Origin: Cranoglanis bouderius
Lineage: Eukaryota > Chordata > Actinopteri > Siluriformes > Cranoglanididae
DNA: 64,000 bases
Assembly: GCA_023630585.1 (NCBI GenBank)
Contig: CM042555.1
Span: 13,742,501-13,806,500 of the forward strand
Direction: 5' to 3'
Of this stretch, positions 35,891 through 46,290 are shown in pieces. Every line of letters starts with the position of its first letter. Position 1 is the stretch's first letter. Position numbers and translations under genes: made by a program. The notes beneath the pieces were generated by a model. The model searched no databases. It worked only from the letters and a program-made list of their open reading frames with translations, and was not told the DNA's origin.

Positions 35891-36570
35891 TAGCTGTCAA
35901 TTTATAAAAAACTTTTTAATCGAATCAATTACATGAAAGGCCAATTAATAAATCGCACATAAATTTTGGCTGAGAAATTATCCCCCAAAAGATCATTTAA
36001 AGTCATTATTGTGTTAGATGAGAAAAGCATTGAATAGACATTACAAAAAGTAGCTTTAGAAAGAAATATATTATTTTATTTGATTCAATATAGAATTTAT
36101 TACACATAAACTTTTAGGTTTATTGGAGGACGCAATTCTTAATGCTTTCATCAACCCCCTTCCACTATATTAAAAGGCCTACAGTCCACAGCAATTTACA
36201 GAAGCCCTAAGTGGCCATGCATTAGCACTATTTTTTTCTTTATTGTTTTCTCGTGATCTCGACATAACATAATAGTTGTTTTCTCATGATCTCAACTTGA
36301 TTTTCTCATGATCTTGACATAACAAAAAGCTGTTTTCTCACTTTGTCATTTCACAAGAAAATCTCAAGACACTAATGTGGAAGTTGTCAGTCACTGGATG
36401 AGTTTTGAATTTAAAATTTCCCTTCAGAGGGCTAATCAGAGTTTGGACATCGCCTTGCATCATGCTTCTCACTAAGCAACTTTATGTAATGTAAGATGCA
36501 TTAATCGTCTTAACGCGTTCTTTTTCCATAATTAATCACACTAAATTAATGCGTTAAATTGACAGCCCTA
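35891..36570. mobile_element. hAT-type element with perfect 8-bp target duplication
   Basis: The ends are TAGCTGTCAATTTA and TAAATTGACAGCCCTA, inverted copies with small changes. They are flanked by AAAAATAC at 35883-35890 and again at 36571-36578, a perfect 8-bp duplication. The terminal AGGGCTGTCAA-type sequence belongs to a common fish hAT family. The interior is non-coding and contains a short tandem repeat. Length 680 bp. Confidence 0.9.
36236..36345. repeat. tandem repeat of a TTTTCTCATGATCTCGACAT-like unit
   Basis: About three diverged units of TTTTCTCrTGATCTyGACrTAACA, inside the hAT element. Confidence 0.75.
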
Positions 36571-36578
36571 AAAAATAC

Positions 36579-38189
36579 ATAGAAATACACCAACACCTCC
36601 CATTAGTCATTAGCTGGCTATCAGCTCAACAACTTCACAAGTGTGCAACAATAAATACTCCACAATTAAAATAAATCCACTGACTATAATCTATCATTCA
36701 CTAACTTCTCACCAAATTAAAGAACATATAAACGCCTTACCCATTCAGAAAAAAAGTCCTGAATCCTATTTCCTCTTAATTACAGTTTTATATTGGTCTC
36801 TCAATCTCTCGCTCTCTCCCCCTCTCCCCCTTTGGTTTATATTGGACTCTCACACTCTCACCTCCTTTATTCGCTGATGACTCTCTGATGATACTTTGTT
36901 CTTGCCTAAATTGTGGTGTGTACAAATGTCTCTGCAAGTCCAACCCGACACCTTCTGAATTACTATTACTACTGAGAATGGTTTGAAAGGTAATTAATAA
37001 TAATAATAAAAAAAGCAATACAACTAGAAGCATGTTATTAATCATTTTGCAAATGTGCAAGCTCTAATGTTAAATGTATAAAAAAAAAACTGCTTTAGTG
37101 ACACTTATTGAAAAGCTAAACTGATTTAGGGAAGGAAATGTAAATACAAGCTGTGTTTGCTGCCAGGGATTTGAACCATTTCTCTGATGAAAGTTTGGTG
37201 AAAATTTGATTGATATGTAAGGTGGAATCTTTTCCCTACTTAAAACAAGTACAAGGCCCTGATAGAGCAGGGGATAGCAGCTAATGGCTCTTTCAGCAGA
37301 GTCAACATACTGCAGCCTGGCCTTGTGGGAATGGGGGGAAACAGACAGGAAACCCACACTGATAGAGATGGTGAAAACACTCACAATAAAGGCAGATTAG
37401 AAGAGGATCAGGGTAGGCTTAGAGTCAGTGGACTGAGTTAAGATGTTAAAGATATTACTGTCCCTTTTAAGTGTGTTGCAGAAAGTATAGTCTAGTGGTT
37501 TTGAGGCCTAAGCCCACTAGTAAGAATTGCTTTTATTTTAATTTATACCACAGTGCAATTGATTTTCCAATCAGATAAGATCAGTGCAGCTCTGACAGCA
37601 AATACACAGGGAATCATAAGTGGATGCTCCATATAATCTAAAACTAATAGTAAGATAAATTAAAAACTGTTATAGGAAAATAGTCAACTTTAGGGTCACA
37701 CACCCCCATCTTTTAACTATTTTCCTATGTTTTATTGTGTAGTTAATACATCTCATCAACTGTCCTCCTGTTTACTCCCTAAAATAAGAGATGATATTCT
37801 AGGTAACACTACTTCTTGAAATAAATTACCTTTTTTATGACGCAAAAAACTGCATGCAAGCTTAATTTATTTTTACATTCAATTTCATGGTAATATTAAG
37901 AACAGTTTTTTTTTTTTTTTACTAAATAAAAAGGAAACCTGTTCATCATTCACTGTATAACAGACCTGCAAATACACAACAGTGATTACATGCTGAATTA
38001 ACCTTAATTACAAAATTCTTGCACACATACAAAATACGCTTATACGTTGATGTTTTAGGCTAACTCATCACCTGACTTACATGGCCGTTTGTAAATAATT
38101 TTATGAAATTTAAGGGGACTCATAGAGGATGCAAACTTCTAAACTGAGCAAATGTATAGGTCCATGTGGACGTGTGCTCCACTAGACGG
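36579..38189. other. intergenic stretch between ndufs3 and the Tc1 field
   Basis: No gene recognised. It contains a TC-rich patch at about 36798-36830, an (AAT)n-like patch near 36990-37012 and a T-run at about 37907-37920. A fam180b-like gene, expected here from human synteny, was not seen. Confidence 0.35.
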
Positions 38190-38463
38190 TGGGTCACAAA
38201 GGAAAACCCAACGTAACGTGTGTTAATAAGGTTTAATTTCTTCCAAAATATATTTTCACTATTGGTGGTGGAGAGCACAGTGTAACATGTTGTTCTAAAA
38301 TCTCCCAACGGTGTTCAGTTACATTGAGATCTAGTGAGTATGAGGGCCATAGAATATGATTTACATCATTTTCATCCTCATCAAATTATTCAGTGAGACC
38401 TTGTGCCCTGTGGATGGGGGCGGGGGCATCCTAGAAGAAACCACTCCCGTCAATATAGAATTA

Positions 38464-39832
38464 CAACCCCAATTCCAAAAAAGTTGGGTCGCTGTGTAAA
38501 ATGTAAATAAAAATGCAATTATTTGCAAATCTCATAAACCCATATGTTATTCACAATAGAACATAGAACACAATATCAAATGTTTAAACTGAGAAAATAT
38601 ACCATTTTAAGGAAAAAATAAGGTAATTTTGAATTTGATGGTCACAACACGTCTCAAAAAAGTTGGGACGGGGCAACAAAAGATTGGAAAAGTAAGTGTT
38701 ACAAAAAATAAACAGCTGGAGGTTAATTGGCAACAGGTCTGTAACATGATTGGGTATAAAAAGAGTATCTTAGAGAGGCAGAGTCTTTCATAAGTAAAGA
38801 TGGGCAGAGATTCACCAATCTGCTTAAAACTGCATCTACAATTTGTGGAACAATTTCAGAATACTGTTCCTCAATGTAAAATTGGGAAGATTATGAATAT
38901 CTCATCATCTACAGTACATAATATCATCAAAAGATTCATAGAATCTAGAGAAATCTCTGTGCGCAAGGGACAAGGGCAAAAATCAGTATTGCATGCCTGT
39001 GATCTTCCTCAGGTGGCACTGCATTAAAAACAGGCATAATTCTGTAATTGAAATCACTGCATGGGCTCAGAAACACCTCCAGAACTCATTGTCTGTGAAC
39101 ACAGTTCTATGTGCCATCCACAAATGCTGGATAAAGCTCTATCATGCAAAGAAGAAGCCATATGTGATCATGATCCAGAAATGCCGCCGTCTTCTCTGGG
39201 CCAAAGCTCATTTAAAATGGACTGAGGCAAAGTGAAAAACTGTTCGTTGGTCAGATGAATCATCCTCTAAACTAAAGATGACTAAAGAGGAGAGGGACCA
39301 TCCGGCTTTTAGTCAGTGCTCAGTTCAAAAGCCTGCATCTCTGATGGTATGGTGCCTATGCATTAGTGCCTATGGAATGGGCAGCTTGTACATCTGGAAA
39401 GGCACCATCAATGCTGAAAGCTATAGACAGGTTTTAGAGCAACATATGCTTCCATCCAGATTCCATCCCATTTTTACTTCTGAGAGACTCTGCCTCTCTA
39501 AGATACTCTTTTTATATCCAGTCATATTACTGACCTGTTTCCAATTAACCTAATTAGTTGCAAAATGTTCCTCCAGCTGTTTATTTTTAGTAACACTTAC
39601 TTTTCCTGCCTTTTGTTACCCCGTCCCAACTTTTTTGAGACGTGTTGCGGCCATCAAATTCAAAATTACCTTATTTTTTTCTTAAAATGGTACATTTCCT
39701 CAGTTTAAACATTTGATATGTTTACTATGTTCTACTGTGAATAACATATGGGTTTATGAGATTAGCAAATCATTGCATTGTGTTTTAATTTACATTTTAT
39801 GCAGTGTCCCAACTTTTTTGGAATTGGGGTTG
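38464..39832 (+). mobile_element. Tc1-like element with very long inverted ends
   Basis: Ends begin CAACCCCAATTCCAAAAAAG, with TA on both sides. The inverted similarity extends far inward: left 38464 to about 38795, right about 39474-39832, including the AGAGTATCTTAGAGAGGCAG block on both sides. The arms are therefore about 330-360 bp, long even for IR/DR-type Tc1. Confidence 0.9.
38800..39550 (+). pseudogene. truncated Tc1-like transposase inside 38464-39832
   Basis: Starts MGRDSPICLKLHLQFVEQF with an HTH (KIGKIMNISSSTVHNIIKRF), then in another frame AWAQKHLQNSLSVNTV (second HTH) and VRWSDES (first catalytic Asp), and later SLMVWCLCISAYGMGSLYIW. The coding sequence stops after RQVLEQHMLPS, where it runs into the right inverted arm. 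The second Asp and the Glu are therefore missing. Confidence 0.8.
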
Positions 39833-40489
39833 TATTTCATAATAGGATAAAGGTGATCAGTCAGAAGAAATTTGTATTGGTTTACAGAGTGACCCCAAAC
39901 CACGCCAACAAAATGCCCCCTCAGCATAACTGGACCACTGGGCTCCCTCTTGTCTGGGACAAGACACACTCTCACACTCTCCTGCTTGTATGGTGAAGGA
40001 TGACTCATCTGACCAGATCACTTTATTCTCTGTAGGCCATTGCCTGTGGTTTTTGCACTACTGAACCCTCACATGTGCATTTGTCTTTGTAATGAGATGT
40101 TTATTCACTGCAACACTACTATCTATGTAGTTGTTGATGGACTATTCTTGCTGCATTTATATTAGCATCCTGTGTTAACATTCTCAGTCACCTGAACAAC
40201 AGTTACCTTAATGCATGAGAATCAGGCTCAGTGAATGTGTGCTTTGAACCACAATTTCCAACCTTATTTCATAATGTCTCATAGATCTAAATGCAGATGC
40301 ACGGTTTCTATTGAGAAACCAGATGAGCCAGATGAGCAGTCTTTGTGCCCTAATAATGAACTCTCCTTCAAAGTCACTTTCACCCAGGTCTGCTTAGCAT
40401 TTTTCTGCACTCCAAAGATTATGGTAAGATGTTAATTGCTTAATTGTTTTATGCACTACAGCAGTCTGGAAGCATCCACACACTGTATA

Positions 40490-42034
40490 CAGTGGTGCTT
40501 GAAAGTTTGTAAACCCTTTAGAATTTTCTATATTTCTATAATTCATCATCAGATTTTCACACAAGTCCTGAAAGTAGACAAAGAGAACCCAATTAAACAA
40601 ATGAGAAAATACAGTATTTTCAAAATATTTCAAAAATATTGTTCTTGTTCAATTATTTATTGTGGAAAATGATCCAATATTACATATCTGTCGGTGGCAA
40701 AAGTACGTGAACCTTTGCATTCAGTATCTGGTGTGACCCCCTTGTGCAGCAATAACTGCAACTAAACGTTTCCAGTAACTGTTGATCAGTCCTGCACATC
40801 AGCTTGGAGGAATTGTAGCCCATTCCTCAGTACAGAACAGCTTCAGCTCTGTGATGTTGGTGGGCTTCCTCACATGAACTGCTTGCTTCAGGTCCTTCCA
40901 CAACATTTCTATTGGATTAAGGTCAGGACTTTGACTTTCCAAAACATTAACTTTATTCTTCTTTAACTATTCTTTGGTAGAAAGACTTGTGTGCTTAAGG
41001 TCTTGTCTTGCTGCGTGACCCACTTTCTCTTGAGATTCAGTTCATAGACAGATATCCTGACATTTTCTTTTAGAATTCTCTGGTACTGTATAATTCAGAA
41101 TTCATTGTTCCATTAAGGATGATAAGCCATCCTGGCCCAGATGCACAAAACAGGCCCAAACTATAATACTACCACTACCATATTTCACAGATGGGATAAG
41201 GTTCTTATGCTGGAATGCAGTGATTTCCTTTCTCCAAACATAACACTTCTAATTTAAACCTAAAAGTTCTATTTTGGTCTCATCCGTCCATAAAACATTT
41301 TTCCAACAGCCTTCTGGCTTGTCCATGTGATCTTCAGCAAACTGCAGATGGGCAGCAATGTTCTTTTTGGATGGCAGTGACTTTCTCCTTTCAAACCTGC
41401 TATGCACTCCATTGTTGTTCAGTGTTCTCCTGATAGTGGACTCATGAACATTAACATTAGCCAATGTGAGAGAGGCTTTTAGTTGCTTAAAATTTACCCT
41501 GGGTTCCTTTGTGACCTCGTCGACTATTACACGTCTTGCTCTTGGAGTGATCGTTGTTGGTCGACCACTCTTGGGGAGGGTAACAGTGGTCTTGAATGTA
41601 TTCCATTTGTACACAGTCTGTCTGACTGTGGATTGGTGGAGTCCAAACTCTTTAGAGATGGTTTTGTAAACTTTTCTAGCCTGATGAGGTCCTCAGAAAT
41701 CTCCTTAGTTTTATATTTCCACAAACATATGTTGTGAAGATCAGACTCTGATTGCCACCCCATTAACTGAAAACACCTGACTCTAATTTCATCTTAAAAT
41801 GAACTGCTAATCCTAGAGGTTCACATACTTTTGCCACTCACAGATATATAATATTGGATTCATTTTACTCATTTTACTCATTTTACTCAGGCCAAGTGTA
41901 CTGTTTTTGTCTCATTTCTTTAACTGGGTTCTCTTTGTCTACTTTTTTGTGTGAAATTCTGATGATGTTTTAGGTCATATTTATGCAGATATATAGAAAA
42001 TTCTAAAGGATTCGTAAACTTTCAAGCACCACTG
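40490..42034 (-). mobile_element. full-length Tc1-like element, minus orientation
   Basis: Ends read CAGTGGTGCTTGAAAGTTTG and its inverted complement, with TA flanks (40488-40489 and 42035-42036). Length 1545 bp. The minus strand carries a decayed transposase. Confidence 0.92.
40700..41740 (-). pseudogene. Tc1-like transposase pseudogene
   Basis: The minus strand shows KTKEISEDL near 41730, KSGRPTTITPRARRV (GRPR-like linker) near 41560, second HTH residues NVHESTIRRTLNNNGV, and VLWTDETKIELLGLN (first Asp) ending at a stop at about 41249. Beyond it the frame is broken several times. The C terminus VAVIAAQGG.HTRY-like is recognisable near 40720-40750. Confidence 0.8.
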
Positions 42035-43311
42035 TACATGTAGTATGTGGCCACTAATAAAGAAAACAAGTTTTTCTTTTGATAGTTTGATTACAGTTCT
42101 CTTGTAAGTATTACAAACTACACACCAAAATTTGAGCTTGTGAAAGGAAAAAACACAAAAATAAAAGTCCTACAATGACAGAAGGAGGATACTCTGTTTT
42201 GCTATCAAATGAGAAAATTGCAGATGATATGGAATGGCCCATCAATGCCACTGTCCGGCATGACTTACATTTATGTTTTAGACAGATCTTCTTAGTGGTC
42301 ACTTGTTGCAGGTTTTTACCTAAACTAATTTAACAACGGCAGTCCCTTGTGTATGTGATTTGTGTCATTTGTTTTCCTTAGTGGCCATCTGCATGTCATT
42401 CTTGATAGCAAATATGTGCTTAAGGCTCTATAATGCATAATGTACACATGGTGATCTATTAGATTAACATTTTTTGTACCAGGTAATGTACTGTTAATGT
42501 ACAGGACCTCAAACTTGAAATTGTTTACAGCCAGTTTTTATTCACTTTGGTGTTGGTCACAAAAACATCCACAGAACACTGTAAAAGAGATACAATCTGA
42601 GCCTGAACTCAGACCACACAAACAAAAATTGCTAGTCAAAGACCTAGAGTGAGAGGGTAAATCTCAGTATATTCACAACATTTCCTTTTATGATCGCATA
42701 TTATAGTGTGAATCACTATGACACCAGTTACAGAATAAAAACGTGAACATTCATGAGAGTATAAATGGATAGAAATCAAACAAATTAAGTATATCCCAGT
42801 GTGGAATTGTGCACATGTGGCATGTGTGCTTTTTTAATTATATTAACAAGTTCTCAATAGTAGCATGCACTAGTAAGTAACATGGTTTTAAAATAACTGC
42901 TCGTGATAAGGAATGTATTCTTGGTCAGATTATTACTGTGGTCACATTAACAGAACGTATACAGTGCTCACAGACACCTATAGCTGTCACTTTTTAAGTG
43001 TGCAAGGGAAATACCAGCAAGGCTCCAAACAACTGTGTCAGAGAAGTCAACAATATTCATGCAAAACAGGGACTGTGAACAATATTTTTTGATGAGTGAA
43101 CTAAAGTTGCATGCAATTTTCCGACTTTTCCCATACTTTTGCATTGTTGATGGATGTATTTTCACTGAAAACCTTAAGTGGACAAGGGGCTGTATTCACA
43201 AAAATGATCTTATCTGAAGTTTTTTTCTTGAAAACTATTTACGTAATTCTGAAGTGAACATTTACTATGGAATCAAACTGTGAGAGTGGGACTGACCTTG
43301 TTACCATGGAA
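42035..43311. other. intergenic stretch without recognised features
   Basis: AT-rich sequence. No exon or repeat family recognised. Confidence 0.35.
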
Positions 43312-43490
43312 CAGGGGCGTCCAATCTTATCCGGAAAGGGCCGGTGTGGGTGCAGATTTTCATTCCAACCAAGCAGAAGCCACACCTGAGTCTATTGAAA
43401 GTCAAGCCAAGCTTAACTGATTAAACAGGTGGAATAAGGTAAAAACCTGCACCCACTTTGGCCCTTTGTGGATAAGATTTCTGCTATAGA
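43312..43490. mobile_element. hAT-type MITE
   Basis: Begins CAGGGGCGTCCAATCTTATC. The inner part is a long imperfect inverted repeat (GGGTGCAGATTTTCATTCC against AACCTGCACCCACTTTGGCC, then GGATAAGATT). The right terminus has decayed, so no target duplication could be read. Confidence 0.7.
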
Positions 43491-43615
43491 AGATAGTATG
43501 TGATGGCAGTGATTGTCTGATGTAACAGAGGGCTGCATGGAGAACCGCAAAATGAAATACAATTCAAACTGCACATCACATCAACAATAAATAAGTTAGT
43601 AAGAATATAAATAAA

Positions 43616-43850
43616 CAAACAAAAGCATGGTGGTGCATCAGGTAGCATTGACATCTCCACTGTCTCTGGATTACTGAGTTCAGATTCGAAGTGATGATTT
43701 TTTGCATGTTCTAATTATGTGGGTTTCTTCTGGGTTCTCTGGGTTCCTACCACCTCCCAAACACAAGGTGTCTGGGACAGACTGAGGATTCACCAAAACC
43801 AGCATAAAACAGGTACTGAAGATGAATGAATGAATGCACAGCTTCTACTA
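43616..43850 (+). repeat. tRNA-derived SINE copy, diverged
   Basis: A GTGGTGCATCAGGTAGCATT head (box A-like), a box B-like TTCAGATTCGAAG, then TGGGTTTCTTCTGGGTTCTC and an L2-like tail ending (TGAA)n at about 43822-43836. Assigned from memory of fish SINE consensus order. Confidence 0.55.
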
Positions 43851-44498
43851 AATGGCATGGAGAGTGATTTTGGAACATTAAGGAGGGGGAAGGGGGGAGG
43901 TGATGACTGAGAACTTAGGCAAAATTTCTGGAGAGCTTCTGCTACAGAAACACCATCATCAGTAAAAAAAACAAAGAAGTCTAGACTAAATAGGAATTTT
44001 AAAATTAGGATTAAAACCATTAATTCTTAAAAAAATGTTTTTCCTAAATTGGTCACTTTTAGTCTGCTTTACACATATTGTGAGCTCCTTTTAGCTTATT
44101 GTGAACACAGCCCCAGGGCTCTACACTTTTGAAATTTGTTATTTGTTTTGATATTGTGCTATTAGCTATGTACACTGAATGAAGTGCCACTAGTTTTAAA
44201 CTTTTTTGCTCATGAACCTGTAGAGGACAATACTGAAAAATCAAGGCATTTTCAGTGCATAGATCTCTGTGAGGTTTGCTGAGACTACATGTAGCAACGT
44301 TTTGCCCACAATATCTGTAATACTTTTTTGTAATATTTTTCATTAAGCTTTTGTGCTTATAACATAGTTTCTCCACCAAAAAATGATAAATGATAAAGCA
44401 GGAGAAACTGCAAACATTCAGAGTCCAAACACAACAGAACAGGACCAAAAGATCACAACTCCAGGTTTCCCTGCATGAGTTCACAAGAGCCGACAGAA
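43851..44498. other. downstream flank of c1qtnf4
   Basis: No gene recognised. The sequence is 3' of c1qtnf4 on the minus strand. Confidence 0.35.
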
Positions 44499-44504
44499 TT
44501 TATT
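44499..44504 (-). terminator. c1qtnf4: candidate polyadenylation signal of c1qtnf4
   Basis: AATAAA on the minus strand, 86 bp after the stop codon. This would give a very short 3' UTR, so a more distal signal may be used instead. Confidence 0.35.
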
Positions 44505-44589
44505 TGGACGCAGTCCACATGCAGACAAACCCGTTGTCTTTTCGACCTCTGATCACAGACAGAGACAGAGACCTGTGCCTTTGTTCCAC

Positions 44590-45708
44590 TTAAATCCCCC
44601 TACCCTGCTTTCGCTGCTGAAGGTGGTTGCGGGGGAGTTCTGGGTACACCAGAAATCCAGTAAAGGTGATGTACTTTGCATGATTACTGTATGCACCAAA
44701 TCCTTCCCTTTGGTGACTGTAGAGCCACACTGTATCTCCTTTTTGCAGTTGCAGCATCAGGCTTTGACTCTGCAAGGCCTTCTCAGTATCGCTGTCATCA
44801 TATATCATTGCCTGGACCTCCAAGTGATTCTTCATCAGCTTCACAGAAAGGGTTTTGTGTGGCAGCTTACCAGCATTGAATGAAAAGTAGTAGGCCCCGG
44901 GCACGCGACATATGAATACACCCGAACTCACGTTAAAGTCATTGCCAATGTTAACAAATTCAGTATCAAATGTTATTGGCTTGTGCTCAGGATAGCCTTT
45001 ATCTATGCCCAGAATGCTCTGGGTGCGACCAACTGAGAAAGCAGACCTCTGGTCCTCTTCCTCCTCAACATCCCTCCTCCCTTCGTTGATCTCTTCCTCT
45101 TTCTTTTCTTCAGTTACAGTTCCCTCTATGTCCACTTGTTGAGGTGTATGGCGGGTGAATATTGTTGCTTGGTCCTCACTGATCTCTTCTTTGTTTTCTT
45201 GGAATGTATATATATCTGGGTAAATCAGGTATCCACTGAACGTAGTGTAGTGCCCTGTGTTGCTATATATTGCATAACGTGGGTCACCATGGAGACGTAG
45301 CCAGACAGTGTCACCGAAGTCAAGTTGCAGCATGGCGCTCTGACTCTGGACCTTGCGTTCCTCACCACCGTTGTCATCATAGATGATTGCCTGTACCTCA
45401 TTCCGGTTCTTCATCAGCATCACTGACAGGTCCCGGTGTGGGAACTTCCCCACTGTGAAGGAGAAGTAGTACGCTCCAGGGATCCGGCAGCGAAATAAGC
45501 CTGTTTTTGGTTCAAAGTCACCGCCGATATTCACATAGATCTTGTCAAAGGTGATGACCATCTTTGGCCCACCCTCCATACTAGTAGTACGAGCAACAGA
45601 AAATGCAGAACGCAGCTCCACCGCATCGGGCATGCGTGCAAAAGCCCACACGGCCACCCCATGACACAACGCACACCACAGCAATGACCTGGCACCTGGC
45701 AACATCAT
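44590..45708 (-). CDS. c1qtnf4: c1qtnf4 (CTRP4), secreted protein with two C1q domains
   Basis: The protein is 372 aa in a single coding exon (human 329). CTRP4 is a secreted C1q/TNF-related protein, unusual in having two globular C1q domains and no collagen stretch. Reported roles in mammals include cytokine-like and feeding signals. Here residues 1-25 form a hydrophobic signal peptide. C1q domain 1 spans about 33-165 (RSAFSVARTT, FDKIYVNIGGDF, FRCRIPGAYYFSF, GDTVWLRL, TFSGYLIYP). C1q domain 2 spans about 220-357 (RSAFSVGRTQ, FDTEFVNIGNDF, FICRVPGAYYFSF, GDTVWLYS, ITFTGFLVYPE). The 54-residue linker is rich in Glu. The start is the first ATG of ATGATG at 45708. An in-frame extension up to 45750 is intronic, because TTCTTTCCCAACAG directly precedes the exon (acceptor at 45711). 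A 5' non-coding exon must therefore lie at higher coordinates. Confidence 0.95.
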   Translation of the reverse strand: MMLPGARSLLWCALCHGVAVWAFARMPDAVELRSAFSVARTTSMEGGPKMVITFDKIYVNIGGDFEPKTGLFRCRIPGAYYFSFTVGKFPHRDLSVMLMKNRNEVQAIIYDDNGGEERKVQSQSAMLQLDFGDTVWLRLHGDPRYAIYSNTGHYTTFSGYLIYPDIYTFQENKEEISEDQATIFTRHTPQQVDIEGTVTEEKKEEEINEGRRDVEEEEDQRSAFSVGRTQSILGIDKGYPEHKPITFDTEFVNIGNDFNVSSGVFICRVPGAYYFSFNAGKLPHKTLSVKLMKNHLEVQAMIYDDSDTEKALQSQSLMLQLQKGDTVWLYSHQREGFGAYSNHAKYITFTGFLVYPELPRNHLQQRKQGRGI

Positions 45709-45710
45709 TC

Positions 45711-45949
45711 CTGTTGGGAAAGAAGTCAGAAAAAGGATTTTTAAACACATAAATGATAATGAATGTTTTAATTACAAGTAATTATGTTTTCTGTTTTATC
45801 TGTTTTACTGGAATGTCACCCTGAGTCACAAATTTTACTTCAATTGCGCAAGGACAGTGTACAACTTTGTTTCAGAATATCAGCAACAAACTCCTGGTAT
45901 GAATTTGAATGTGGTATACAGGAGATTATTGATTAACCTAATGATGATT
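45711..45949 (-). other. c1qtnf4: start of c1qtnf4 5' intron
   Basis: Sequence upstream of the acceptor of the coding exon. The partner donor was not identified, so the intron length is unknown. Confidence 0.5.
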
Positions 45950-46290
45950 CATTTATTCATTCATCTTCAGTAACCACTTTATTAAATTAAATTAAATTTT
46001 ATTTGTATAGTGCTTTTAACAATGGACATTGTTACAAAGCAGCTTTACAGAAATATATAAATTCAGGATGTAAATTTTAAATTTATAAGTTTATCCCTCA
46101 TGAGCAAGCCAGAGGTGATGGTGTTGAGGAAAAACTCCCAGAGACGATATGCGGAAGAAACCTTGAGAGGAAGCAGACTCAAAAGGGTGACACTGGATAG
46201 TGCAATTATAAAGAATTTCCTTCTATAACTATGTATGGTCAAAAAGTGCAATTGTGTAAACAGGAAATTCATTATAGTTTTCACATGAAG
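45950..46290 (+). repeat. interspersed fish repeat (AAACTCCC..GACGATATG.GGAAGAAACC type)
   Basis: Starts after a SINE-like CATTCATCTTCAGTAACC piece, then TTTATTTGTATAGTGCTTTT, AAAGCAGCTTTACAGAAATA and GGAAGAAACCTTGAGAGGAA. I recognise this order as a high-copy repeat of otophysan fish. Its class is not clear to me. Confidence 0.5.

Larger units (their letters stand above)
38190..40489 (-). mobile_element. decayed Tc1-like element (minus), split by another Tc1
   Basis: The reverse complement of 38190-38463 plus 39833-40470 reads as one Tc1-like transposase gene, heavily mutated, of the family also at 29725-30088 and 50225-51205. The break falls at a TA duplicated around the inserted element 38464-39832. 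Rejoining gives family-like sequence across the junction. Confidence 0.75.

Noticed and set aside
36236..36345. Spaced tandem repeat as a CRISPR-like array
   Set aside because: The units are contiguous and diverged, lie inside an hAT element, and the genome is a vertebrate.
36579..38189. fam180b expected from human synteny
   Set aside because: No coding exon resembling it was readable on either strand between ndufs3 and c1qtnf4.
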